A stretch of DNA of 64,000 nucleotides from positions 1 through 64,000 of IMG/VR virus record IMGVR_UViG_3300032282_001564; one strand, 5' to 3'. The notes under the pieces are model-generated. The model was not told where the DNA came from, made no database searches, and worked only from the letters and a program-made list of their open reading frames with translations. Source of the DNA: a virus. A program made the position numbers and the translations under genes. This document shows, piece by piece, positions 8,843 to 16,556 of this stretch (the stretch's first letter is position 1; the number at the start of each line of letters is the position of its first letter).

Positions 8843-9688
8843 ATGAGTAGTTTATCTCAAAACCCATTAGCAAAGCATTTTAGACAACCACAGATTTACT
8901 TAAAGTTACCTAGCGAAGGTAGATGGTGGGCCGAAGGTTCTTTAGATTTACCTATCACCGGTGAATTACCAGTGTACGCAATGACGGCCAAAGACGAAAT
9001 TACAATGAAGACCCCGGATGCGTTAATGAACGGAACTAGCACAGTTAATGTAGTTCAAAGTTGTTGCCCAAATATCAAAGATGCTTGGAAAATGCCAGCA
9101 ATCGATTTGGATCCTATTTTAATTGCTATAAGAATTGCTACATATGGCAACGAAATGGAATTTACTAGTATATGCCCGCATTGTACTAACAAGAACGAAT
9201 CTGCAATTGATTTAACTGTCCTGCTAGATAAAGTTAAACCTATTGACTATAGCAAAACTGTTAAAAATGAAGATTTTGAAATTATCTTAAAGCCACAAAA
9301 TTTTGAAGAGTTTAATAAAAATAATCGACTAGCATTCGAAGAGCAACGCATAATCAAATTAGTGCAATCCGAATCTTTAGATGATGATGAAAAGTTAACA
9401 AAGTTTAATGAATTGTTTCAACAATTAATTGACACAGGTATTGGACAAGTTAGCAAAAGTATTGCCGGAATTAAAATGTCAGATGGTACCGTAGTTGATA
9501 ACCCGGAATTCATTAGAGAATTTTTAGATAATTGCGAAAGAGAAATTTGGGACGGTTTGAAAGAAACTCTTGACGGAATTAGAGCACAATCTAAATTTAA
9601 CGAAATTACTATCACCTGCGACAATACTGATTGTAAAAAAGAATATATAACACCTTTTGCATTTGAACAAACAAATTTTTTCGCATAA
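8843..9688 (+). CDS. 26: Baseplate hub assembly protein gp26
   Basis: A 281-residue member of the T4 gp26 family, implicated in assembling the baseplate hub. The family signature is clear: YLKLPSEGRWW (residues 19-29), LPVYAMTAKDEI (42-53) and TPDALMNG (57-64). Four cysteines, C111-x2-C114 and C259-x4-C264, suggest a zinc ribbon. ATG at 8843 has GGAG eight bases upstream. The gene ends in a canonical -1 slippery heptamer (9673-9679) four codons before its stop, so part of the product may continue into the next ORF (see 9673). The layout resembles the G/GT tail chaperones of other phages. Confidence 0.9.
   Translation: MSSLSQNPLAKHFRQPQIYLKLPSEGRWWAEGSLDLPITGELPVYAMTAKDEITMKTPDALMNGTSTVNVVQSCCPNIKDAWKMPAIDLDPILIAIRIATYGNEMEFTSICPHCTNKNESAIDLTVLLDKVKPIDYSKTVKNEDFEIILKPQNFEEFNKNNRLAFEEQRIIKLVQSESLDDDEKLTKFNELFQQLIDTGIGQVSKSIAGIKMSDGTVVDNPEFIREFLDNCEREIWDGLKETLDGIRAQSKFNEITITCDNTDCKKEYITPFAFEQTNFFA
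9673..9679 (+). other. Candidate -1 programmed frameshift site A AAT TTT
   Basis: The gp26 reading frame runs ACA AAT TTT TTC GCA TAA, so bases 9673-9679 form a textbook X XXY YYZ slippery heptamer. A -1 slip reads TTT CGC ATA AGG CTT TTG and enters the 72-codon ORF with no intervening stop. Two possible stimulatory stems lie downstream: CGTTA/TAACG (9698-9709) and TCGAGT/ACTCGA (9719-9740). The product would be a gp26-gp51-like fusion of about 355 residues. Confidence 0.6.
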
Positions 9689-9693
9689 GGCTT

Positions 9694-9912
9694 TTGACGT
9701 TAAGTAACGAGGAAATTGTCGAGTACATTAAAGAACTCGAACAAGAAGCAAAAGCCTTAAAAGAAGAACTCCTCAATGTATGCTGGTATATGCGTGGTAG
9801 TATCTCTTACGATGATGCTATTATGTTATCATATGATGATCGTCATATAATTAGTAAAATTATCAAGCATAACCTAGAGACAACAGAAAAGTCGGGCCTA
9901 CCATTTTTCTAA
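9694..9912 (+). CDS. 51: gp51-like hub assembly / tail chaperone ORF
   Basis: A 72-residue ORF directly after gene 26, where T4 has gene 51 (baseplate hub assembly catalyst). It has a charged coiled-coil-like start (EEIVEYIKELEQEAKALKEE) followed by WYMRG, SYDDAIMLSYDDR and KKSGLPFF-like endings (here EKSGLPFF), a pattern I associate with small tail chaperones. The only initiation codon is TTG at 9694, with AAGG three bases before it, which is poor spacing. This favours expression by -1 frameshifting from gene 26 or by re-initiation. Homology to T4 gp51 itself is inferred from position. Confidence 0.7.
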   Translation: MTLSNEEIVEYIKELEQEAKALKEELLNVCWYMRGSISYDDAIMLSYDDRHIISKIIKHNLETTEKSGLPFF

Positions 9913-9945
9913 TGGTACTATAAGTATCCCCGATTGTGTATGAAT

Positions 9946-9962
9946 TATAGTAGTCTACTATA
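9946..9962. other. Perfect 8-bp dyad between gene 51 and the small membrane gene
   Basis: TATAGTAG, one base, then CTACTATA form a perfect inverted repeat. With a one-base gap it cannot form a stable hairpin, so a protein-binding site is more likely than a terminator. Both half-sites contain -10-like TATAGT sequences. No function is proven. Confidence 0.35.
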
Positions 9963-9977
9963 GTTTAAAACCATGGC

Positions 9978-9984
9978 CTAAATA
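9978..9984 (+). promoter_or_regulatory. Probable late promoter (CTAAATA) for the small membrane gene
   Basis: CTAAATA differs by one base from the ATAAATA core used elsewhere. Counting as for T4 late promoters, transcription would begin near 9990, exactly at the base of the hairpin at 9989-10010. Confidence 0.4.
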
Positions 9985-9988
9985 TTTT

Positions 9989-10010
9989 ACCGATAGCGAT
10001 ATCGGTTTTT
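9989..10010 (+). terminator. Hairpin plus T-tract: terminator or 5'-leader stabiliser
   Basis: ACCGATA, loop GCGA, TATCGGT followed by TTTT is a perfect seven-pair stem with a T-run. It could terminate transcription from genes 26/51. Alternatively, if the promoter at 9978 is used, the same hairpin is the extreme 5' end of the downstream message, just ahead of the AAAGGAG ribosome site, an arrangement known to protect mRNAs from decay. Sequence alone does not decide. Confidence 0.65.
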
Positions 10011-10025
10011 AAAGGAGAACACAAG

Positions 10026-10259
10026 ATGGAAATTCTTGCAACTATAAAAAAATGGGCTAATACTTTGTCTGAAGTAGGACTTAGCGTCATTGCTTTAGCA
10101 ATCGTATTAGAAGTTTTATTTAAGGGTGTAGCTATCCCTTTCTTCCCAGCAGTCTCAGTAACAGCTAATGTTACATCAATCATTGCCGCAATTGGCAGTC
10201 AAGGGCTAGTAGGACTTGTAGCAATTTGGGTCTTATACGCTATTTGGAAAAACAAATAA
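10026..10259 (+). CDS. Small two-helix membrane protein
   Basis: A 77-residue protein with a short amphipathic start (MEILATIKKWANTL), a first membrane segment at about 17-37, a small polar loop and a second segment at about 55-73 ending in WKNK. ATG at 10026 follows AAAGGAG with good spacing. The gene is its own unit: a hairpin before it and a long stem after it. Holin-like topology is possible but there is no lysis neighbour; I recall similar small proteins in T4-like marine phages without known function. Confidence 0.75.
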   Translation: MEILATIKKWANTLSEVGLSVIALAIVLEVLFKGVAIPFFPAVSVTANVTSIIAAIGSQGLVGLVAIWVLYAIWKNK

Positions 10260-10276
10260 TCAATATCAACTAGAAG

Positions 10277-10334
10277 AAAAGAAAAGTATGCATTTGCTCA
10301 GATGTATGTCTACCTGTGTATACTTTTTCTTTTC
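10277..10334. terminator. Long A/T-rich stem after the membrane gene, possibly bidirectional
   Basis: GAAAAGTAT at 10281-10289 pairs with ATACTTTTTC at 10320-10329 (one bulged T), extended outward by AAAA/TTTT pairing. The T-rich 3' arm fits a terminator for the gene ending at 10259; the A-rich 5' arm gives a T-tract on the other strand, so it could also stop minus-strand transcripts arriving from 10761. Confidence 0.55.
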
Positions 10335-10339
10335 ATTTC

Positions 10340-10760
10340 AAGACTTACTACGTAAGTCTATTGATTCGCTATCGCTCATCAATATGTTTTTCTTAGTATC
10401 ATCCAGATTAATCAGTCACACTTTGCCCGCTAAAGGGGCAAAATGAAATTGGCATCATCCGAGTAGCACAATCACTTAGCGTTACAACATTACAGAGGCG
10501 GTCGTCCGGTACCTCGAGTTGCGTCTTTATACGACGGCGGCACATATTCATACGCTAACACAAATATGTACGTAGGGTTTTTCTCCCTTCTTTTAGCCTT
10601 TATTAAAATTTTTCAAATAGCAAAACCGGTTCCGTAGGCGTATCCGATCATCGTCCTGTTAAGGATAGTTGCTAAGTGCTCTTTACAGCGAAGAGTCTTC
10701 CGTCCCTGCGATCCGCGATCCAGTTGTCATAGGCACACGAGTTTGACCTGTGCTAGTCTA
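10340..10760. ncRNA. Candidate structured noncoding RNA region (unidentified)
   Basis: About 420 bases with no credible gene on either strand, in a genome that otherwise has almost no gaps. Several clean stems are visible: AGACTTAC/GTAAGTCT (10341-10359), ATTGAT/ATCAAT (10359-10382), TTTGCCC/GGGCAAA (about 10422-10442), ACATATT/AATATGT (about 10542-10569) and CTCTT/AAGAG (10679-10695). Short sequences recur (ATCATCC twice, a related GATCATCGTCC once). Its base composition is more GC-rich than neighbours. I searched by eye for tRNA T-arms and group I intron cores and did not find convincing ones. Strand and function are unknown. Confidence 0.45.
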
Positions 10761-11204
10761 TTACTGTGGACTTGGTGTCAGTTTGTTTTTGATGTGGGAG
10801 CCATGGACACGGACTTGAATATGTCCGTTATAGTAGTTGTCTGATTCTAATACTTTGTGTATGAATTGTTCACGAGCCTCAATATAGCTACATTCCGATT
10901 TACTGTTGCAATAAAATAATATTTCTCTGATAAAATTTTCTTTGCCTAGTGTTTCAACATCTTTGTTAAGTTCAATGTTTGAGCCATAATATTCTTGCCA
11001 GTCGCTGTCAACTTTGCTTCTGATCTTTTTCTTTTTCTTCTTACCATTTTTTAGTTTAACCATTTTATAAGTGGTTTTACTAAACTTAGCAAGTTTTTTG
11101 CCAATATACATCCTACCGGATACTTTATTTGTTATCAAATAAACAAATCCGATACAGTCTTCTGGTAATGTTTCTACTTGAGTGTGTTTGTAATGCCATG
11201 TCAT
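10761..11204 (-). CDS. GIY-YIG family endonuclease
   Basis: A 147-residue nuclease. GFVYLITNKVSGRMYIGKK (residues 19-37) is a GIY-YIG variant, followed by a Lys-rich DNA-binding-like stretch (about 47-62), DWQEYYGSN (68-76) and SYIEAREQF (about 105-113), whose Glu fits the catalytic metal ligand. This is the short T4 Seg-like or homing endonuclease layout common in T4-like phages. It is the last gene of the gp55-gp47-gp46 operon and directly abuts the structured region 10340-10760. It is probably free-standing and may be selfish. Confidence 0.8.
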   Translation of the reverse strand: MTWHYKHTQVETLPEDCIGFVYLITNKVSGRMYIGKKLAKFSKTTYKMVKLKNGKKKKKKIRSKVDSDWQEYYGSNIELNKDVETLGKENFIREILFYCNSKSECSYIEAREQFIHKVLESDNYYNGHIQVRVHGSHIKNKLTPSPQ

Positions 11205-11233
11205 GCATAACTAGTTATGACTTTTGACATAGA

Positions 11234-11677
11234 TTACAAATTTTTCTCGTAGATCCAACCTAAATTCTGTGTACGGTGTATCCAAGTAAATATTGGAGTT
11301 TCAAATTCTAATACCCATTCGCCGTTCCATCCCAAGTAATTACTTTTTAAAGGTAATCTATCAATTGGGTAATATGTTGCTTGATGCATAAAATCGTCTA
11401 ATTTATATCCTTCAATTTCAATTGGGTGTATATAAATTGCTTTGTCTTTGGTAATACTACCGTTTTCTACTACAGTATCTGCGTCAGTTTTGTTAACTAG
11501 ACCCACTTGTAATTTGTGTAATCCGTCGTCTAAATCGACGTCAAAGTGATAGGTTAACTGTTCGCGTAGTGAGCCTTGATCCTGTAGCTCGCCGTCAATT
11601 TTAATATAAAATACGGGCCATACATCATCGTACCCTTTAGGCTCAACAGTTAAATCAAATTTTAATTTAGTAGCCAT
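11234..11677 (-). CDS. Beta-rich conserved phage protein of unknown function
   Basis: A 147-residue protein with alternating beta-type segments and many aromatic residues, notably the C-terminal SNYLGWNGEWVLEFETP and FTWIHRTQNLGWIYE blocks (residues about 113-145). The look is of a beta-sandwich or carbohydrate-binding-like fold, but I do not recognise a family. It overlaps the stop of the preceding radical SAM gene by 11 bases, so the two are translationally coupled; it could be a partner or substrate of that enzyme, which is inference only. Confidence 0.7.
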   Translation of the reverse strand: MATKLKFDLTVEPKGYDDVWPVFYIKIDGELQDQGSLREQLTYHFDVDLDDGLHKLQVGLVNKTDADTVVENGSITKDKAIYIHPIEIEGYKLDDFMHQATYYPIDRLPLKSNYLGWNGEWVLEFETPIFTWIHRTQNLGWIYEKNL

Positions 11678-12971
11678 ATTTTTTAAAATAGTCAGTTAGC
11701 ATGGGAAAAGCATTGATTACGCTAGTACCACGTAGTTTGTCTAGCTGTTTAAATTTTGTAACAGATTCCTGTGCTAGTTGTTCATCAATAGTGCAGGCAT
11801 TTAAACTATTAATTGCCGCTTGTATTTCTTTTACTAGATTTTCTAATACGTATGTTTTGTTTCTAAAGTTAGTTAATCCAACTGTGCGATTTTCTAACAA
11901 TGGTTTATAACGAGCTAGTTGTTTTTTAAACTTGTCCTGTAACTCTGCTTTGATATCATTGGGCAACAATTTAATTTGTTGCCACGTTGGATCTGTAGCA
12001 AAATAACTGTTTAACAAAAAGTTATTATCATAGCACCAGTCTATTATACGGTCGTATTCGGTAATAGTCAAAAGCGTAGGTACAGTACGGATAACAAAAT
12101 CAACATTATCCGGAGCCGATGTTCTAAATGTATCTATGTTGCTGAGTATAGTATCTATGTTACCGCCATAGCGTACATAGTTGTTTGACTTACTGAGTGT
12201 TTCGACACTCATACCAATTTCAACTCGCTTAAACTTAGATAACTTTAACCACAAATGATCCAGTGAGTGCATACAGTTAGTGGTAAAACTAAAACTAAAA
12301 TCTGTATGATGTTTTAAAAAGAACATGTCAATTAACTGACCAAATCGTTTGTTAATTGCTGGCTCTCCGCCAATAATATGTAAACTAACTAATTTTGTTT
12401 TTAGTATAGTTTCACAAAACGTTTGCCATATAGCATCATCATCGGTCCAGTTAAGTCTACGAGCATCAGATGCCCAACCTAGATCCTTATAGTCACGTGC
12501 TAACTTATAACTAGCGTTTGGACTACACATAATACAGGCCATGTCGCATTCGTTGCCTAGGCTCAAATGATAACTAACTGGCCGTGTTACAGTAGCACCA
12601 TCATTGGCTAGGCTGTATTCAAATGCGGCTCTGTGAGGGCTTTGTTCAAAGCTCTTGTTAAAGTTACGATCGTAAAAGATAACACTCTTTAGGTTTTCTT
12701 TAATACGCTTACTATGATTACCTATCGAGTCTTGATACTGACATACCCCGCAGGCAGGATTAGGCACGTCTGACATTTTGCTTAATCGCTCATCACGTAG
12801 TCTGCGACTTTGCCAGTAATCATCGATAGGGTAGTTGCGTATGTTCCATTCTTTGGCGTCTTCAGTTTGTGTAATTAAACTACTCATACAGCCGCAGAGA
12901 TCGTAGCTACCATCGTGATTGATGTGTAGCTCGTACCAGGGTATGTTACAAAATATATCTTTATTCGGCAT
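11667..12971 (-). CDS. Radical SAM protein with N-terminal twitch-type Cys domain (1 of 9)
   Basis: A 434-residue enzyme. The radical SAM cluster motif is CDMACIMC (C142, C146, C149), which binds the 4Fe-4S cluster that cleaves S-adenosylmethionine. An N-terminal auxiliary region has FCNIPW (C8), LCGC (C26, C28) and ACGVC (C74, C77), the arrangement of a twitch or half-SPASM domain holding a second cluster. GGEP at about 200 is the SAM-binding motif. The substrate is unknown. It overlaps the next gene's start by 11 bases and lies downstream of gp46 and another radical SAM gene. Confidence 0.88.
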   Translation of the reverse strand: MPNKDIFCNIPWYELHINHDGSYDLCGCMSSLITQTEDAKEWNIRNYPIDDYWQSRRLRDERLSKMSDVPNPACGVCQYQDSIGNHSKRIKENLKSVIFYDRNFNKSFEQSPHRAAFEYSLANDGATVTRPVSYHLSLGNECDMACIMCSPNASYKLARDYKDLGWASDARRLNWTDDDAIWQTFCETILKTKLVSLHIIGGEPAINKRFGQLIDMFFLKHHTDFSFSFTTNCMHSLDHLWLKLSKFKRVEIGMSVETLSKSNNYVRYGGNIDTILSNIDTFRTSAPDNVDFVIRTVPTLLTITEYDRIIDWCYDNNFLLNSYFATDPTWQQIKLLPNDIKAELQDKFKKQLARYKPLLENRTVGLTNFRNKTYVLENLVKEIQAAINSLNACTIDEQLAQESVTKFKQLDKLRGTSVINAFPMLTDYFKKYGY

Positions 12972-13950
12972 TTTTACACTTTAGTTTACAAATGTCCAAT
13001 GGTGCTATTTCAAAACGTGTGTACATTTCTGCCCACAGTGGATCATCTAATATTTCTGTTAATGTACGTGACTTAATGTTTAATCGTTCTCGGTGCTTTT
13101 CAAAGAAATCGTTTTCCAGGTAGCCCGAGTTAAACCAAGGACAAGGAAACACATAGCCATCTACATTAATAAACATTGGTATGTCCCAATTAGCACAGCG
13201 AGCCCATTCATGTCGATCGCGTTTATTGTAGAATACTACAGGAATACGACTGTTTAATTTTTCCTGTAGTACTTGGTACTTGCCTATGGCTACATAGCCG
13301 CCTACAGGTTTTAGTGGATCTACGCCGTTGATGGTGTACTGATTATCAAACTTTGTACTCAGCACAGCTTCAAATGTATCAAAGCCTAAGTCACGTGCTA
13401 GATCTTGCATCCATGGCATCTTATCTTCGTTAAATTTAAAATAAATTGCCGACCAATTCATTTGTGCTTTTGTGACACGTCTTAATGCACGAGCCCCTGC
13501 AACGATACTATTAAAATCGCTATTAACTCTGTACTGTTCGTTGCTGGCTTGATCCCATCCGTCGACACTAAATGTAATCTTATCGTTGGTACGCAAATAC
13601 ATACCTAATTCTTGCCACCATGCTTCGGGCTTGTAACTACCATTGGTAACGATCACTAGGCTAACATTAAATCTAGCTCGTTTAATATATTCTATAATAG
13701 GCAAAAAGTCTCGAGCGTATATAGGATCACCTATGTCGCCACAGAAAGTTATTTCCTGTATTTCTTTTAGTAGTTCGGGGCTAAAGGCACGCTGAAACTC
13801 TAGTAAACTAATTTCTCTATTAAGATTATCTGGATTTAATTCCGTACGAGGACAACGTGGACATTTTAGTGTACACTTAGAACTTAGCTCAATGTGTATA
13901 CGCTTGTGGCTAAGTAATTTCGATGTCGGTGTTGTAACTTGTAAATCCAT
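12961..13950 (-). CDS. Radical SAM protein with C-terminal SPASM-like Cys region (2 of 9)
   Basis: A 329-residue enzyme with CTLKCPRC (C26, C30, C33) at the N-terminus and a C-terminal auxiliary cluster region (ARCANWD, then INVDGYVFPCPW, then CKLKC near 322-326), typical of SPASM-type peptide- or sugar-modifying radical SAM enzymes. FCGDIGDP (about 69-76) replaces the usual GGEP. The ATG at 13950 lies 41 bases inside the end of gp46, so it is co-expressed with that gene. Substrate unknown. Confidence 0.87.
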   Translation of the reverse strand: MDLQVTTPTSKLLSHKRIHIELSSKCTLKCPRCPRTELNPDNLNREISLLEFQRAFSPELLKEIQEITFCGDIGDPIYARDFLPIIEYIKRARFNVSLVIVTNGSYKPEAWWQELGMYLRTNDKITFSVDGWDQASNEQYRVNSDFNSIVAGARALRRVTKAQMNWSAIYFKFNEDKMPWMQDLARDLGFDTFEAVLSTKFDNQYTINGVDPLKPVGGYVAIGKYQVLQEKLNSRIPVVFYNKRDRHEWARCANWDIPMFINVDGYVFPCPWFNSGYLENDFFEKHRERLNIKSRTLTEILDDPLWAEMYTRFEIAPLDICKLKCKNAE

Positions 13951-15679
13951 TTTCTTTAACTACGTGTAGTGTATTGTTTACACGACCCGCTAGTTCATCT
14001 TTGTGCGATACTAACCATACACTCTTGTTAGATTCGCGACTCATCTTTTTAAGGACAGCCAACGAGTTTTCTACACCTGAGCTATCCATACCAGAATCTA
14101 CTAGTTCGTCAATGAACAACAAGTTAATAGGTTGATAAAGACTTTCCCATACATCACGGAAAGCCCATGATAAACTTAAGATAAGTCTATTACGTTCACC
14201 ACGCGATAGGTTATCAAAGTCTAAATCTCTGCCTAGTTCAGTAATGGCTACAGTCAAGTCGTTGTTAAACTTAACGGTGTGTGGTAAGCCAATACGATCT
14301 AGGTACTGCCCTAAACGTGCATTTAAGTAACTTAAATTTTGATCAATAATACGTTTACGAATAAACGAATCTTTGTTGGTTAATAGTTTTAGTAGGAAGT
14401 CTTGGTGTTCTTTTAAATTAGTTAAATCGTTCATTTCGCTATAACTAATTTCTTCGAGTCCTTTTTCCTGCATCTCAACAATTTGTTCGGCATAAGGATC
14501 TGCTTCGGCAACCTTTAGCTCAATTTGCTGTTGTAAATTTGTTACTGTACTACGATGATGGATAGCATCTTCTTCTTTGTCGTAGAACGTTTCAGGTTTA
14601 GTACCTAATTCGCCTAGCTCTCGTAATGCATCAGTTAACTCCATCCACTGACCATTAGTAGCCAGTGCTTGTAATGCGGCTTCCTGTAGCTCTTTCTTTT
14701 TGCCGGTTAAAACAGATTCGTGTTTTTCGTCGTGCAGTTCCTGCCCACAGGCGTGACACTTATGGTCCTCAAGTGCCGCGATTTCTTTTTTGAGCTTTTC
14801 AATAAGTTTAGTTTCACGTACTTCGTCCTGTTCGCATCGTGAAATATAGGATGATAAATCAGTGATATCTTTCTTCTTTGACTTATATTCAGCAAGAGCC
14901 TTATGTGCCGCAATTTCTGCATCAATATCAATTTTGAGTAACTGATCGAGAGCGGTTTGTAACTTCCCTGTATCTTCAGCATGTTTTTTAACCCATTGTT
15001 CTTGTCTACGTTTTAAACTTTCAATTTGTTCTTCAATGCGTTTGTTAGCATCACCAACTGCTTTAATACGAAACTCTTCTTTGGTAATAGCATCCTTAGT
15101 GGCTTTGTTTAATTCTTTTAGTCGTTCAGCTTTTTCACTAAGCAATGTAATGCCCAATAGCTGTTCAATGATAGTACGCTGATCATTAGCTTTAAGTGCC
15201 AGAAACGGTTCTGTGTAGGTGTTAAGTGCTACAATATGTTTGAACATATCGTGACTCATACCCAACATACGTTCAATGTCTTGTTGTGTTTCTCTGCTGT
15301 CGCCCTGTGCGTCGTCGGTAATTTCTTTTTCTTGATCACCGACCCAAAACTTCATAATGCCGGGCTTGCGGCCACGTTCAATACGATAAGTTTCTCCGTC
15401 CTTTTCAAAATCAATAGTAACCATCATGTTCTTTTGGTTAGTCTTATTGATTAAGTTATCCTTCTTGATATTAGTAAGAGCATTGCCGTACATAGCATAG
15501 CTAAGGGCATTGATAATAGTAGTCTTACCTGTGCCGTTACGAGCACCAGAGTCGTCACCACCTAAGTCTAAGTTTTCACCCAGAACTAAAGTTAAATCGC
15601 GCCGATCAAAATCAATTGCTTGTGTAGTGTTACCTACACTCATAAAGTTTTTAACGGTTAGAGTTTTTATTTTGAACAT
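13910..15679 (-). CDS. 46: Recombination endonuclease subunit gp46 (Rad50/SbcC-like)
   Basis: A 589-residue ATPase that pairs with gp47 to resect DNA ends for recombination-dependent replication and degrade host DNA. Visible parts are Walker A GARNGTGKTT (45-54), coiled-coil arms (about 180-290 and 320-450), the zinc hook CHAC near 308, the ABC signature LSRGERNRL near 490 and Walker B LLFIDELVD near 518. Length matches T4 gp46 (560). Unusually, a radical SAM gene separates it from gene 47, and two more follow it directly. Confidence 0.95.
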   Translation of the reverse strand: MFKIKTLTVKNFMSVGNTTQAIDFDRRDLTLVLGENLDLGGDDSGARNGTGKTTIINALSYAMYGNALTNIKKDNLINKTNQKNMMVTIDFEKDGETYRIERGRKPGIMKFWVGDQEKEITDDAQGDSRETQQDIERMLGMSHDMFKHIVALNTYTEPFLALKANDQRTIIEQLLGITLLSEKAERLKELNKATKDAITKEEFRIKAVGDANKRIEEQIESLKRRQEQWVKKHAEDTGKLQTALDQLLKIDIDAEIAAHKALAEYKSKKKDITDLSSYISRCEQDEVRETKLIEKLKKEIAALEDHKCHACGQELHDEKHESVLTGKKKELQEAALQALATNGQWMELTDALRELGELGTKPETFYDKEEDAIHHRSTVTNLQQQIELKVAEADPYAEQIVEMQEKGLEEISYSEMNDLTNLKEHQDFLLKLLTNKDSFIRKRIIDQNLSYLNARLGQYLDRIGLPHTVKFNNDLTVAITELGRDLDFDNLSRGERNRLILSLSWAFRDVWESLYQPINLLFIDELVDSGMDSSGVENSLAVLKKMSRESNKSVWLVSHKDELAGRVNNTLHVVKENGFTSYNTDIEIT

Positions 15680-15695
15680 AGATTTTTATTATACA

Positions 15696-16556
15696 CTAGT
15701 TACCACAATGATGCAAACAAACTGGTCTTGGTTGATTGCCTAATTCCTCTTTGATATTTGGTAAGTTAGCAAAGTTACTTTCTGATAAACGAGTATTCAT
15801 GTAACAGCAAATAGATACGCTTCCGTTGGCGTTAATATAATAACTAGACTGTGTTAAGTGCTGGCAATTAGATTCTTGTACTTGTGTACGATTCTTTTCG
15901 TATTTGTTTACAATTTGATCACGACTCCACGGCTCAATTGAATATGCAGTACCATTCTTATAATTACGTGGTGTAAAGTTTTTCCTTACTCCTCGAATGA
16001 GTTCAAATCGTTTAAAACCCAACTGCTGACTCATTCGAATACAATCCTTAATTTGATGCTCGTTGTGTGCCCAAGGAATAAACTGCCAAACAGCATGTCC
16101 ACCTGCTCCAATAAAAGCCTGAGCATTTTTAATAATTGTATCAAAGTCCGTTGCTTGCCTGTAGATACTGTGTGTATCAGCTAAGCCATCAAGACAAAAC
16201 CAAACTTCATGATCTGTGCCACGCAAAAAATTAGCATAATCTTTCCACCAAGCAGTGGTACGTAAACTGCCATTGGTTCTTACAATGATCTTTTTAGCAT
16301 ACCGTTTGGTTATCTGTGTAAGCTCAAGAATGTTTGCGGCCGCTATAGCATCTCCATAAGTGCCACAAAAATCTACAGTGGTTAAATTTTTAAAATTCTC
16401 TAATAATTGTTGATATCGGTTGGTATCTAAATCTTCGACTACTAAATCATCGGCTAACTCATACCCGCCCTTGTTTCTTCCGCAACCCGGACACCAAGCA
16501 TTACATTTGGTTGTAGCTTCTACTTGCAACCATTTGACATTGTCTTGATTGAGCAA
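15696..16556 (-). CDS. Radical SAM protein with SPASM-like tail (3 of 9)
   Basis: A 286-residue enzyme lodged between genes 47 and 46. CNAWCPGC (C18, C22, C25) is the radical SAM motif; CGTYGDA (about 84-90) occupies the GGEP position. The C-terminus carries NCQHL, NANGSVSICCYMN and CLHHCGN, a compact SPASM-like set of cysteines. It closely resembles the plus-strand gene at 59924 (shared CGxxGD/GNFGD, TNGS, LDGLxDTHxxYRQxTDF and AGGxAVW blocks), so the two are paralogues. It starts one base past the gp47 stop, implying one transcript. Confidence 0.88.
   Translation of the reverse strand: MLNQDNVKWLQVEATTKCNAWCPGCGRNKGGYELADDLVVEDLDTNRYQQLLENFKNLTTVDFCGTYGDAIAAANILELTQITKRYAKKIIVRTNGSLRTTAWWKDYANFLRGTDHEVWFCLDGLADTHSIYRQATDFDTIIKNAQAFIGAGGHAVWQFIPWAHNEHQIKDCIRMSQQLGFKRFELIRGVRKNFTPRNYKNGTAYSIEPWSRDQIVNKYEKNRTQVQESNCQHLTQSSYYINANGSVSICCYMNTRLSESNFANLPNIKEELGNQPRPVCLHHCGN

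Noticed and set aside
9965-10183. Minus-strand 72-codon ORF opposite the small membrane gene
   Set aside because: It is antisense to a better supported gene with a strong ribosome site and has no family resemblance or ribosome site of its own.
10340-10760. tRNA or tmRNA gene, or group I intron core
   Set aside because: No T-arm with GTTCRANY, no CCA end, no tag ORF and no convincing P7-like sequence on either strand.
15688-15693. TATAAT -10 box before gp46 on the minus strand
   Set aside because: No acceptable -35 at 16-18 bases and the start of transcription would fall almost on the gp46 start codon; gp46 is already served by the operon.
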